A DNA stretch of 64,000 bases from Caulobacteraceae bacterium (GTDB lineage Bacteria; Pseudomonadota; Alphaproteobacteria; Caulobacterales; Caulobacteraceae), in the NCBI GenBank assembly GCA_019748095.1, contig JAIEQA010000017.1, positions 1 to 64,000 of the forward strand. The letters are read 5' to 3'. The notes beneath the pieces are model-generated. The model was not told the DNA's origin and did not search any database. It saw only the letters and a list, made by a program, of their open reading frames with translations. Positions within the stretch are counted from its first letter, which is position 1. Each line of letters begins with the position of its first letter. Shown one piece after another: positions 45,088 through 54,638 of the stretch. A program made the position numbers and the translations under genes.

Positions 45088-45683
45088 GCGCTGCGGAAGA
45101 TGTCAGAGAGCGCGATCCGGATCCCGGGCGCGAAAAGGGGGCTCACGATCCCGTCTGTCACAGTCGTCTCTCTGGCCCATGTGCCGTCAGGCCTCGGCTC
45201 CCGATAAAGCCGGACCACGCACGTTTCCGGTTCCACAATCCAGAACTCGGGAATGGCCGCACGGGCATACAGGGGAAACTTGACCGAACGATCGGTGTCG
45301 CGGGTGGACACCGACACCTCGACGACCAGAAGGGCGTCCATCGCCAGATAGTATCTTCCATCGGCGGGCGGCCGCGCGACAAAGACATCCGGCTCCGGCG
45401 CATTGAGCGCGTCAATTCTGAGGGTGCCGTTGGTGATTACGTCGATGCCCGCAAGCCCCTCGTTGGCCACCGCGGCATGCAGGCGGGCCAGCAGATCGCT
45501 ATTGACCCGGGCGTGATCCATTCCCGCTGGGGCCCTGTCGACAACGACTCCCTCGATCAGCTCGACCCGGCCACGCCTGTCCCCGAAAATGCCGGCGTCC
45601 GACATGCGCTCATAGGCCTCAAAGTCGAACAGGAAGCGTCGCGCCCCCTCTTCCACGCCATGGCTACCGGACAGGCTGGTCAT
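45084..45683 (-). CDS. Uma2 family (DUF820) putative restriction-like endonuclease
   Basis: YERMSDAGIFGDRRGRVELIEGVVVDRAPAGMDHARVNSDLLARL...PDVFVARP...VVEVSVSTRDTDRSVKFPLYARAAIPEFWIVE. Confidence 0.92.
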   Translation of the reverse strand: MTSLSGSHGVEEGARRFLFDFEAYERMSDAGIFGDRRGRVELIEGVVVDRAPAGMDHARVNSDLLARLHAAVANEGLAGIDVITNGTLRIDALNAPEPDVFVARPPADGRYYLAMDALLVVEVSVSTRDTDRSVKFPLYARAAIPEFWIVEPETCVVRLYREPRPDGTWARETTVTDGIVSPLFAPGIRIALSDIFRSA

Positions 45684-45690
45684 CACCACA

Positions 45691-47214
45691 CTATGCGGGA
45701 ACAGCGATAGAACGAAAAGTCGATTCAACCGGAAGCTTCAACAGCCGCGTGTGGGCGGCGACCGCTTCGGTCCCCGGATAGTCCGAGCGATAGTGCCCGC
45801 CCCGGCTCTCGCGCCGGGCCAACGCCGCCTCGGCCACCAGTCGGGCTGCAACCAGGGCGGGCGGCGCCCCATGGGCCGTCTCCAGCCGGTCGATCAGGGC
45901 GATCAGTCGCGTCAGGCCCGCGGCATCGCGCACCACGCCGCAGTCCGCACTCATGGCCGCGCGCAGGTCGGCGAGTGCAGCCTGGGGCAGGTCCTCGACC
46001 ACCGACCCGACGATCACCGGCCCCTTGACCAGGGCGGTCGCCGCTGCGGCCCGGCCGGTCCGCCGCCCGAAGGCTGCCGCCTCAAGCAGGGAGTTGGACG
46101 CCAGCCGGTTGGCCCCGTGCACCCCCGTCGCCGCGCATTCGCCCACGGCGAACAGGCCTTCGAGCCCCGTGCGCCCGTCCGGATCGGCCGCGATCCCGCC
46201 CATGTGATAGTGCGCCGCCGCCGCCACCGGGATCGGAGTCTCGCGCGGATCCAGTCCGGCCCGCAGACAGGCCGCGAACACGGCCGGAAACTCGCTCGGA
46301 AAATGGGCGCCGATCGCCGTCCGCGCATCGAGGAAGGCCCCCCGCCCGCTCGCCCGCGCGGCATGCACCGCCCGCGCCACCACGTCGCGCGACTTCAGAT
46401 CGGCATCAGCCGCCTCACCCAGCAGGAAGGCCCCGTCCCGGTCGATCAGCCGTGCCCCCTCGCCGCGCAGGGCCTCGGTCGCCAGCGGCATGGGGTCCAG
46501 CCCCACATCCATGGCGGTGGGGTGGAACTGCACGAACTCCGGATCCAGGATCTCCGCCCCGGCCGCCCAGGCCAGGGCCAGGCCCTCGCCTTTCAGCGCC
46601 ACAGGCGTCGTCGTCTCGCCGAACAGACCGCCGGCCCCGCCGGTGGCCAGCACCGTGGCCGGGGCCAGCACCTCGACCAGCCGGCCCTCGTGCTCGATCA
46701 CGGCACCCCGCACCCGGCCGCTCGCGTCCTGGATCAGGGCCCGCAGTCGGGCGTCCTCCCAGACCGTTACATGGCCCGAAGCCCGCACCGAGGTGACGAG
46801 AGCCGACAGGATGGCCCGGCCCGCGCCGTCGCCCCCGACCCGGGCCACCCGGGCGCGGGAATGGGCCGCTTCCAGACTGACCGCGAACTGGCCCCCGGCG
46901 TCCCGGTCGAACGGCGCGCCCAGCGACGCCAGCCATTCAACGGTCGCCCGTCCCTCATCGGTCAGGGCGACGGCGGCCGCGTGATCGACCAGCCCGGCCC
47001 CGGCGTCTTCCGTATCCTTCAGATGCAGGGCCGGCGCGTCGTCCTTCGTCAGGGCTGCGGCGACCCCGCCCTGGGCCCAGGCGCTTGAGGCGGCCTCGAG
47101 CAGGGGCGCCGGACTGATCACCAGCGTCGGGGCCGGCGCGGCCGCCAGCGCCGCCGACAGGCCCGCCAGCCCGCCGCCGATGATCAGCGGCCCCTGCAGA
47201 TAGAGCCGGCTCAC
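45691..47214 (-). CDS. nadB: L-aspartate oxidase
   Basis: PLIIGGGLAGLSAALAA; SSAWAQGGVAAAL; GECAATGVHGANRLASNSLLEAAAFGRRTG; GTG start overlapping upstream stop. Confidence 0.96.
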   Translation of the reverse strand: MSRLYLQGPLIIGGGLAGLSAALAAAPAPTLVISPAPLLEAASSAWAQGGVAAALTKDDAPALHLKDTEDAGAGLVDHAAAVALTDEGRATVEWLASLGAPFDRDAGGQFAVSLEAAHSRARVARVGGDGAGRAILSALVTSVRASGHVTVWEDARLRALIQDASGRVRGAVIEHEGRLVEVLAPATVLATGGAGGLFGETTTPVALKGEGLALAWAAGAEILDPEFVQFHPTAMDVGLDPMPLATEALRGEGARLIDRDGAFLLGEAADADLKSRDVVARAVHAARASGRGAFLDARTAIGAHFPSEFPAVFAACLRAGLDPRETPIPVAAAAHYHMGGIAADPDGRTGLEGLFAVGECAATGVHGANRLASNSLLEAAAFGRRTGRAAAATALVKGPVIVGSVVEDLPQAALADLRAAMSADCGVVRDAAGLTRLIALIDRLETAHGAPPALVAARLVAEAALARRESRGGHYRSDYPGTEAVAAHTRLLKLPVESTFRSIAVPA

Positions 47215-48068
47215 CGGTCGAAGCCGATGAAACGGGCGGCGATGTCGAGTGAACCGGTGATGCGCTCCAGCGCTGACCCTTCCGCCAGCGGCATCAGCAC
47301 CCCCAACGCCGCCGCCGCACAGGCCGCGGCGGTCACCAGGAACAGGATCAGCGACCGCCCCGCCTCGGGCCAGCTCAACGTCTTCTCGCCCGGACGCCAC
47401 GCCCCGCGACGCAGGGAGCCCAGGATCGCGATGCCCAGAAACACCGCCAGGATCCACCGCCCGGTCGACACGCCCCACCACACGGCCAGACCGCCGATGG
47501 CGATCAGGGCGGCCTTCTCGACCATGGGGTCAATCCGGGCCAGCACGGGCCCGAGCGCCTTGGACCCGTCCAGCGGCGGAGCGGGGGCCAGGTTGACCAG
47601 ATTGATCATGGCGATGAAGAAGGCCCCCATCATCCAGGCGTCATCGCCGGTCGCCAGCCACAGACCGACGGCCGGCAGGATGGCCAGCAGACCAAACGCC
47701 GGCCCCGCTAGCGCCACCAGCACACCGTGCCATTCGCTGACCGGGTTGCGCTGACCCCGTGCCATCCCGCCGAGGAAGGGGATGATGTAGACCTTGGCCG
47801 GCCCCATACCGAGCCGGTTCATCGCCAGCACATGGCCGTATTCATGCACAAACAGGCCGAAGATGGCGGCCACGGCCACCACCCAGCTTCCGGTCATCAA
47901 CCACAGGAAGCCGGCCAGCAGCAGGGTCGAGGCGATCGCCCACGGCAGGCTCTGGCCCTTGTCGATCGGGGGCGCGCCGGGGCTGGAGGCCGGGATGGCG
48001 GTCTCGATGCTCACGCTCGGCGTCGCCACGCGCCCGTCGCGCGATCCCCAGGGTCCGATGTCGCTCAT
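47211..48068 (-). CDS. M50 family/site-2-protease-like membrane metalloprotease
   Basis: FGLFVHEYGHVLAMNRLG (HEXXH) and NLAPAPPLDGSKAL; multiple TM segments. Confidence 0.88.
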   Translation of the reverse strand: MSDIGPWGSRDGRVATPSVSIETAIPASSPGAPPIDKGQSLPWAIASTLLLAGFLWLMTGSWVVAVAAIFGLFVHEYGHVLAMNRLGMGPAKVYIIPFLGGMARGQRNPVSEWHGVLVALAGPAFGLLAILPAVGLWLATGDDAWMMGAFFIAMINLVNLAPAPPLDGSKALGPVLARIDPMVEKAALIAIGGLAVWWGVSTGRWILAVFLGIAILGSLRRGAWRPGEKTLSWPEAGRSLILFLVTAAACAAAALGVLMPLAEGSALERITGSLDIAARFIGFDR

Positions 48069-48105
48069 GACCCTTCTCCTGCCTGGATCGTGCCGGAATT
48101 CGCGA

Positions 48106-48549
48106 TCAGTTCACCAGGACGAACTCTACCTCCGCAGACCCATTTGAAGTGACCTGGCCTTGCCAGAGCCCCTGATCCCCCGAAGGCCTCAGAAGAAAGT
48201 TGTCGGGCCGGTAATTGGTCGTGCTCGTGGTCATGGAGACTTCGCAGGTGATGGCGATGTCTCGCCCCGACGGGCGGCCGACACAATCCTGCACGGCATA
48301 GACCCGACGACTGCTCTGCTCTGTCTGCTGATACTCGGTGGCCACCAGAACGATCAGATAGGTTCCGTCCCCCACGGCCTCTGAGTCCGCATAGCCGCTG
48401 ATCAGGTTGAAGCGGGGCCCCGGATCCAGATCCCCGGACTGGAACGAGAACGTTCCGCTGAAGTCGGTCTGCTGGGCCACGGCCGGCCCGGCCATGGCCG
48501 TGCAGGCCAGCAATGCCACTGCGGCCACCCGCCTGGTCCATCCTTGCAT
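48106..48549 (-). CDS. Hypothetical exported protein
   Basis: MQGWTRRVAAVALLACTAMAGPAVAQ signal peptide, then ~120 aa without recognised family. Confidence 0.65.
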   Translation of the reverse strand: MQGWTRRVAAVALLACTAMAGPAVAQQTDFSGTFSFQSGDLDPGPRFNLISGYADSEAVGDGTYLIVLVATEYQQTEQSSRRVYAVQDCVGRPSGRDIAITCEVSMTTSTTNYRPDNFLLRPSGDQGLWQGQVTSNGSAEVEFVLVN

Positions 48550-48618
48550 CGTCGCTGTTCCCCGTGTGAATCGTGCGATCGTGATCCAACACCGGCGGAG
48601 CAAGGTTCGGCAAGCCGG

Positions 48619-49692
48619 TCATATCAACTCCACCGCGACATGATGCCGGGCCTTCACGAGGTCATAGCGCGCCGGCACCGCCGGCGGCGGCAGGTCGATC
48701 ATCCGCTGCACGGCCAGGGCCGCCCGGGCGATCATCGCTTCCGGCACCGTCACCTCGAACTTCATGTCGCGCAGGCAGTCGCGGATGTTCGTCAGGGTGA
48801 TCCGCTTCATATAGGGGCACAGGTTGCAGGGGCCGATGAAGTTCACCTCCGGCACGTCGCCCTTGATGTTGTCGGCCATCGAGCATTCGGTGAGCAGGAT
48901 CACCTGTTTCGGCTTTTTCGCCATCACATAGTCGGTGATCGCCGCCGTCGATCCGGCGAAGTCCGACGCCGCCAGCACCTCCTCGGGACATTCGGGGTGT
49001 GCCAGGATTTCGGCTCCCGGGTACGCCTCGCGCATCTCGGCGATGTCGGCGGCGTTGAACCGCTCATGCACGATGCAGCGGCCCTTCCAGGCGATGATGC
49101 CGATATTGGTCTGGGCCGCGACGTTCCGCGCCAGGAACTCGTCGGGGATCAGGATGACCCGGTCGACGCCCCATTCCTTCGCCGCCCATTCCACCACCTG
49201 CACGGCGTTGGCGCTGGTGCAGCAGATATCGGTCTCGGCCTTCACATCGGCCGTGGTGTTCACGTAGGTGACGACCGGCAGGCCCGGATAGCGCTGCTTG
49301 ATCAGCCGCACGTCCGCCCCCGTGATCGCCTCGGCCAGCGAACAGCCGGCCTTCAGATCGGGGATCAGCACGGTCTTGTCCGGCGACAGGATCTTCGACG
49401 TCTCGGCCATGAAATGCACGCCGGCCTGGACGATCACGCTCGCGCTCGACTTCGCCGCCTCCTTGGCCAGCCCGAGGCTGTCGCCGACATAGTCGCCGAC
49501 CCCGTGGAAGATGTCGGGCGTCATATAGTTGTGGGCCAGGATGACGGCGTCGCGCTCCTTTTTCAGGGCGTTGATTTCATGGATCAGTTGCGCCTGCGCC
49601 GGCCATTCCATCGGCGTGACGAAATCCTTGACCTTGGCCCAGACGGGCGCGGTCTCGGCGGCCAGTTCCGGCGACAGGGCGGCATGCGCCAT
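48619..49692 (-). CDS. nadA: Quinolinate synthase
   Basis: [31 protein letters not shown]; Fe-S Cys in [26 protein letters not shown]. Confidence 0.97.
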   Translation of the reverse strand: MAHAALSPELAAETAPVWAKVKDFVTPMEWPAQAQLIHEINALKKERDAVILAHNYMTPDIFHGVGDYVGDSLGLAKEAAKSSASVIVQAGVHFMAETSKILSPDKTVLIPDLKAGCSLAEAITGADVRLIKQRYPGLPVVTYVNTTADVKAETDICCTSANAVQVVEWAAKEWGVDRVILIPDEFLARNVAAQTNIGIIAWKGRCIVHERFNAADIAEMREAYPGAEILAHPECPEEVLAASDFAGSTAAITDYVMAKKPKQVILLTECSMADNIKGDVPEVNFIGPCNLCPYMKRITLTNIRDCLRDMKFEVTVPEAMIARAALAVQRMIDLPPPAVPARYDLVKARHHVAVELI

Positions 49693-49727
49693 CGGTCTCG
49701 TCTCCCCGGCGGTATCCTCCGCCCACC

Positions 49728-49750
49728 CTTATGCTCAACATTAGCATAAG
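49728..49750. promoter_or_regulatory. 23-bp palindrome upstream of nadA, candidate operator
   Basis: CTTATGCT-CAACATT-AGCATAAG, 8-bp perfect arms, 35 bp upstream of the nadA start. Confidence 0.6.
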
Positions 49751-49911
49751 TGCTGACAAGATAGTGGTGTGAGGCCGGGATGCAAGAGGCGGCGTCAGAC
49801 TGCGGATCAACACTTCCGGCAGCGCGGGGCGCGATTGATGAGGACTTTTCGCCCGTAAACGCTATGGATGCGGTCAGAACGTTTAGCTGACTGCCCAAAG
49901 ATACCCCGCCT

Positions 49912-51450
49912 ATGCAAGAAACTCTCCGTCGCATCCTGACGGCCCGCGTCTATGATGTCGCGGTCCAGACCCCGCTGGATCCCCTGCCCCGGCTCAGCGC
50001 CCGCCTCGGCCGCCCCGTGCTGCAGAAGCGCGAGGACCTGCAGCCGATCTTCTCGTTCAAGATCCGCGGGGCCTACAACAGGATCGCCACCCTGGATGCC
50101 GAACAGCTGGCGCGCGGCGTCATCTGCGCCTCGGCCGGCAACCATGCGCAAGGGGTCGCCTTCGCGGCCCGCAAGCGCGGGACGACGGCCACCATCGTCA
50201 TGCCGGTGACCACACCGCCCATCAAGGTCGCCGCCGTCCGGGCCCTGGGCGGAACCGTCATCCTGCACGGTGACGCCTTTGACGAAGCCTTCGCCGAGGC
50301 CAGCCGTCGGGCCGAGACCGACGGTGCCGTCTTCATCCATCCGTTTGACGACCCGTATGTCATCGCCGGTCAGGGCACGGTCGGGCTGGAGATCACCCGC
50401 CAGCATTCCGAACCCATCGCCGCCATCTTCGTTCCCATCGGCGGCGGGGGACTGGCCGCCGGCATCGCCACCATCGTCAAATTCCTGCGGCCGGAGACGA
50501 AGGTGATCGGGGTCGAACCGGTCGATGCCGCCTGTATGCAGGCGGCCATCGCGGCGGGCGAGGTCGTGACCCTGAACCAGGTCGGCCTGTTCTGCGACGG
50601 GGTCGCCGTGCGCCGCGCGGGCAGTGAGACCTTCCGCCTGTGCAGGGACCTGCTGGACGACATCGTCACCGTCGACAACGATTCCATCTGCGCCGCCATC
50701 AAGGACATCTTCGACGACAGCCGCGCCGTGGCCGAACCGTCCGGGGCGCTTGCGCTGGCGGGCCTCAAGGCCTGGGCCGCCGCCCATCCCGGTACGGCAG
50801 AGGACGGGGCCCTGATCGCCATCAACTCGGGGGCCAACGTCAATTTCGACCGGCTGCGCCACATCGCCGAACGGGCCGAGATCGGCGAAGGCACCGAGGC
50901 GTTGCTGGCCGTGGCCATGGCCGACGACCGCGCCGTCTACAGTCGTTTCCTGAATGCGCTGGACGGCCGCTCGGTGACCGAGTTCAACTACCGCTGGTCC
51001 GGCGAGGGGCACTCTGGACAGGCTAGGGCCCACATCTTCGTCGGCGTGGCCATCAAACAGGGCCCGCACGAAAAGGACGATCTCATCTCGACGCTGATCG
51101 CTGACGGCTATGAGGTCGAGGACATGAGCGACAACGAGACCGCCAAGCTGCATGTCCGCCACATGGTCGGGGGCCGCGCCGCCGGCCTGCCGCACGAGCG
51201 CATCCTGCGGTTCGAATTCCCCGAACGGCCGGGAGCCTTCCTGAAGTTCCTGAACAGCCTACGCCCCGCCTGGGCCCTGACCCTGTTCCACTACCGCAAC
51301 CACGGCGACGACGTCGGCCGGGTGCTGGCGGGCATCTCCGTGCCCCCCGCCGAACAGCCGGCCCTGACCGCCGCCCTGGCCGAACTCGGCTACCCCTATG
51401 TCGACGAGACCGACAACCCGGCCAGCCGCCTGTTCCTTGAAGCGGTTTAG
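49912..51450 (+). CDS. ilvA: Threonine ammonia-lyase, biosynthetic
   Basis: KREDLQPIFSFKIRGAYNRIATL, ASAGNHAQGVAFAARKRG, two C-terminal Thr_dehydrat_C regions. Confidence 0.95.
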   Translation: MQETLRRILTARVYDVAVQTPLDPLPRLSARLGRPVLQKREDLQPIFSFKIRGAYNRIATLDAEQLARGVICASAGNHAQGVAFAARKRGTTATIVMPVTTPPIKVAAVRALGGTVILHGDAFDEAFAEASRRAETDGAVFIHPFDDPYVIAGQGTVGLEITRQHSEPIAAIFVPIGGGGLAAGIATIVKFLRPETKVIGVEPVDAACMQAAIAAGEVVTLNQVGLFCDGVAVRRAGSETFRLCRDLLDDIVTVDNDSICAAIKDIFDDSRAVAEPSGALALAGLKAWAAAHPGTAEDGALIAINSGANVNFDRLRHIAERAEIGEGTEALLAVAMADDRAVYSRFLNALDGRSVTEFNYRWSGEGHSGQARAHIFVGVAIKQGPHEKDDLISTLIADGYEVEDMSDNETAKLHVRHMVGGRAAGLPHERILRFEFPERPGAFLKFLNSLRPAWALTLFHYRNHGDDVGRVLAGISVPPAEQPALTAALAELGYPYVDETDNPASRLFLEAV

Positions 51451-51454
51451 ATTT

Positions 51455-51665
51455 CGAGCATCGTCATCCTCCGGCAAGCCGCGCCTTCGCGGCGCAGACC
51501 GGGGGACGCAGCGGCCTGCGAGAGCAGGACCCTGTCGCGGACTCCGACGTCTGACAGCCTGCCTGAACAGATCGCCTTCGGCGCCTCCCCCGACCCGATC
51601 TTCGATCGGCCGGAGGATGACGAAGCGTCCCCCGGTCTCGCTGCGCTCGCCGGAGGATCACGAAG
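51455..51665. repeat. Interspersed inverted repeats between ilvA and ogt
   Basis: gtcatcctccggcaagccgcgc near 51463 and inverted gccggaggatgacgaagcgtcccccggtctcgctgcgctcgccggaggatcacgaaggtc near 51607-51669. Confidence 0.6.
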
Positions 51666-51666
51666 G

Positions 51667-52173
51667 TCACACCCCCGCCCCCTCATGGGCCAGCAGCCAG
51701 CGCTTGCGCTCCAGCCCGCCCGCATAGCCGGTCAGGCTACCATTGGCTCCGATCACCCGGTGGCAGGGCACGATCAGGGCGACCGGGTTCTGACCATTGG
51801 CCAGCCCCGCAGCCCGCACGGCCTTGGGCGACCCGACCGCCGCCGCCAGCTGGCCATAGCTGCGAGTCTCCCCCGCCGGAATGGCCCTCAGCGCCGCCCA
51901 GACCGCCGTCTGAAAGGCCGTCCCGCCGGTCTTCACGACCAGCCCGTCCAGCGCGCCGAGGTCCCCCGCAAACCAGGCCTCAACCGCCCCCCGCGCAGGC
52001 TCATTACGCCCCCCGACCAGCACAGCCCCCGGCGCATGGCGCTTCAGCAACCGCAGCATCCGCGCCTCATAGTCGGCAAAGTCCAGCGCCCGTACAGCAC
52101 CGTCCGCATCGGTGACCAGCAGCACCTCGCCCACCGGCGTCGCGAGCCGGTCCAGCGTCAGAACATCATCCAT
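51667..52173 (-). CDS. ogt: Methylated-DNA--[protein]-cysteine S-methyltransferase
   Basis: NPVALIVPCHRVIGANGSLTGYAGGLERKRWLLAHEG. Confidence 0.95.
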   Translation of the reverse strand: MDDVLTLDRLATPVGEVLLVTDADGAVRALDFADYEARMLRLLKRHAPGAVLVGGRNEPARGAVEAWFAGDLGALDGLVVKTGGTAFQTAVWAALRAIPAGETRSYGQLAAAVGSPKAVRAAGLANGQNPVALIVPCHRVIGANGSLTGYAGGLERKRWLLAHEGAGV

Positions 52174-52189
52174 CGTCTCGCTCCTGTTC

Positions 52190-52351
52190 TGTTGTCTCCT
52201 CCCCGTCCGAAGGATGGGGAGGGGGACCGCCCGCCGCTTGGCGGGGGGTGGAGGGGTTCTTGACGCCCCACCGACTGTGCTCGCTTCAAGACCCCCTCCG
52301 TCACGCCGCGCAGGCGCGGCGTGACACCTCCCCACACCCTTCTGGCGCGGA
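52190..52351. repeat. Interspersed repeat family C (composite palindromic)
   Basis: cccgtccgaaggatggggagggggaccgcccgccgcttggcggggggtggagggg...gaccccctccgtcacgccgcgcaggcgcggcgtgacacctccccacacc. Confidence 0.6.
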
Positions 52352-53413
52352 GAGGAGACCGTTGATCTCCAGATACAGCGCCCCATAGGCCCGCCACGGC
52401 CGCCAGTGTTCGGCCCGCTCCACAAGCGCTTCATCGTCCAACCGATCGCTCGGCGCATCCTCGCCGGCATCGACCCAGTGTCCCGGCAACCTCAGCCCCG
52501 GCCGCGCCTCGACCAGCGGCCGCAGCCCCGGATCGGCCGACAGATCCCGGGCGATCGCCTCGGGATCGGCCGACAGGTCGAATATCCGCCGCACCCGTGC
52601 CAGCACGCCGGGCAGGGCCTTCAGATCGTCGACCTCGACACAGACCGACAGCCGGCCGGCATCGCCCGGGGTCGCCGTCACGAACCCTGTGGCCCCGTCC
52701 CCGGCCCGGTCCAGATCCCGGGACCACACCCGGCCCTCGACCCGGTCGCCACGCGCCGCCAGGGCAGCCAACATCACCGGCCAGTCATAGGGCGGGCGAT
52801 AGGACAGGGTCAGCCGCACGCCGCGCCCGGCCGGCCGCTCGGCCCGCCGCCGCAGGGCTGACGGGGCCCGGCCATACAGGGCCTGAAAGGTCTCGTTGAA
52901 ACGCCGCACGCTGCCGAACCCCGCCGCCAGTGCGACCTGGGCCATCGACAGGTCCGTCTCATGGATCAGGGCCTTGGCCAGCAGCACCCGCCGCGTCTGG
53001 GCCACACTGACCGGGGCCGCGCCCAGATGCTGGCGAAACAGCCGCCGCAGCTGCCGCTCCCCGACCCCCAGCCGGCCGGCCAGGGCGTCCACGTCGCCGT
53101 CATCCAGCGCCCCCGCCTCAATCAGGCTGAGCGCGCGGCTGACGGTGTTCGAGGTCCCCCGCCAGGCCCCCAGATCGGGAGCCGTCTCGGGCCGGCAGCG
53201 CAGACAGGCGCGGAACCCCGCCGCCTCCGCCGCGGCTGCAGAGACCACGAAGCGCATATTCTCCCGCCTGGGCGTCCGCGCCGGACAGACGGGCCGGCAG
53301 TAGATCCCGGTGGTCTTCACACAACCGAAGAACCGCCCGTCGAACCGGGCGTCACGGGTCAGGACGGCCCGGTAGCAGGCCTCCTGATCCAGTCTGTCCG
53401 CCGCCGTTTCCAT
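52301..53413 (-). CDS. Ada/AlkA-type fusion (Ada Zn-binding, AraC HTH, AlkA N-terminal domain) apparently lacking the HhH-GPD glycosylase core
   Basis: FFGCVKTTGIYCRPVCPARTPRRENMRF...CLRCRPE; AraC HTH VALAAGFGSVRRFNETFQALYG; AlkA_N VRLTLSYRPPYDW; jumps from PGLRLPGHW to ALVERAEHWRPWRAYGALYL. Confidence 0.85.
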   Translation of the reverse strand: METAADRLDQEACYRAVLTRDARFDGRFFGCVKTTGIYCRPVCPARTPRRENMRFVVSAAAAEAAGFRACLRCRPETAPDLGAWRGTSNTVSRALSLIEAGALDDGDVDALAGRLGVGERQLRRLFRQHLGAAPVSVAQTRRVLLAKALIHETDLSMAQVALAAGFGSVRRFNETFQALYGRAPSALRRRAERPAGRGVRLTLSYRPPYDWPVMLAALAARGDRVEGRVWSRDLDRAGDGATGFVTATPGDAGRLSVCVEVDDLKALPGVLARVRRIFDLSADPEAIARDLSADPGLRPLVEARPGLRLPGHWVDAGEDAPSDRLDDEALVERAEHWRPWRAYGALYLEINGLLSAPEGCGEVSRRACAA

Positions 53414-53464
53414 GCCGGAACAATGGACGCGGCAGCGGATGGAGTCTCGCGGTTTTCGGACACC

Positions 53465-54613
53465 TCAGCCCCGAAGGGCCCGCCAGACGTTGCCCAGACC
53501 GTTGAACACCAGGCCGATCGCCGTGAAGGCCAGTCCCCAGGTCATGATCAGCGACAGGGTCGAGGCCACCCCGACCAGATCACGTTCCTGCGCCCGCAGG
53601 TCATGCAGCCGGTCGAAATCCAGCAGCACCCAGTCACCGGCGATCCGGGCCTGTTCGGCCCCGACCGACAGGGTGAACCAGTGCTCGGCCCCCACGATCG
53701 CCCACACCAGCCACAGGCCGCCCATGGCGAGGAACACAGACACCAGCGCCCGCAGCCGTGCCGCCTCCGGCCGGATCAGGGTGAACAGATCCCGCCCAAG
53801 CTGCCCCAGCGTGTAGAGCAGGATCGGCACGAAAAGGGCGGCCCAGATGGGTCCCGGAGTCACATCGACCAGCGCGCCGTCCACCCGGATGACGCCCAGA
53901 CCCGGGAAATGCACCGCCCCAACCCACCACAGCAGGAAGATCGTCAGGGCGAGGGCCGAAAAGGCGGCCTCTCCGCTCACCGACCGGTGGATCCGCGGTC
54001 GCGGGGTCCACAGCGGCCGGGCGGCGTCGCCGGCACCCGCCGCCGTCCGGGCCCGCTCGCCCGCGTTCCGCGCCGCCACGCCCCAGGTCACCGGATCTGA
54101 CAGGCCGAAGGCCCCCAGATCCTTGACGCGCCAGTCGGTCAGCCATTTCGGCCGGATGCCGTTGTGCTCCATGACCGCTCCGGTCAGGGTCAGCGCACCG
54201 ATCAGGGTCAGGGCCGAGCTGAACCAGCCCCCGAAGGCCTGCGAGATGTCCTGGCCGAAGTTCGCCGGCTCGCTGACCAGCCGGACCGCCAGTCCAATGC
54301 CGGCGATGGCCAGCAGCACCAGCAAACCCGCCTTGACCCCGTACAGCCAGTAGGGAAACAGCTCGGGCCCGATCAGACTGTCAGGCCCCTTGCGATAGCG
54401 GGCCGCCACGACCAGCGGATGGCCGATCTCCTTCAGGATCGCCTCGCGTTCATCATCGGTCAGGGCGCGGCCCAGCGTCTCTTCCTTCGCCTCGACCCGG
54501 CTCAGGATCAGGTCGCGCAGTTCGGCGATGATGTCCTCGCGCTCGTCCGGTGGCAGCTGTGCGGCCACCGCCTCCAGATAGCGGTCCACCATGTCTTCAG
54601 TCTTGGCACTCAT
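53465..54613 (-). CDS. HAAS/DUF1700-type signalling-domain membrane protein
   Basis: MSAKTEDMVDRYLEAVAAQLPPDEREDIIAELRDLILSRVEAKEETLGRALTDDEREAILKEIGHPLVVAARYR; multiple TM; next to PadR. Confidence 0.85.
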   Translation of the reverse strand: MSAKTEDMVDRYLEAVAAQLPPDEREDIIAELRDLILSRVEAKEETLGRALTDDEREAILKEIGHPLVVAARYRKGPDSLIGPELFPYWLYGVKAGLLVLLAIAGIGLAVRLVSEPANFGQDISQAFGGWFSSALTLIGALTLTGAVMEHNGIRPKWLTDWRVKDLGAFGLSDPVTWGVAARNAGERARTAAGAGDAARPLWTPRPRIHRSVSGEAAFSALALTIFLLWWVGAVHFPGLGVIRVDGALVDVTPGPIWAALFVPILLYTLGQLGRDLFTLIRPEAARLRALVSVFLAMGGLWLVWAIVGAEHWFTLSVGAEQARIAGDWVLLDFDRLHDLRAQERDLVGVASTLSLIMTWGLAFTAIGLVFNGLGNVWRALRG

Positions 54614-54638
54614 ACCCGGTCCCCTCAGTCCAGAAATG

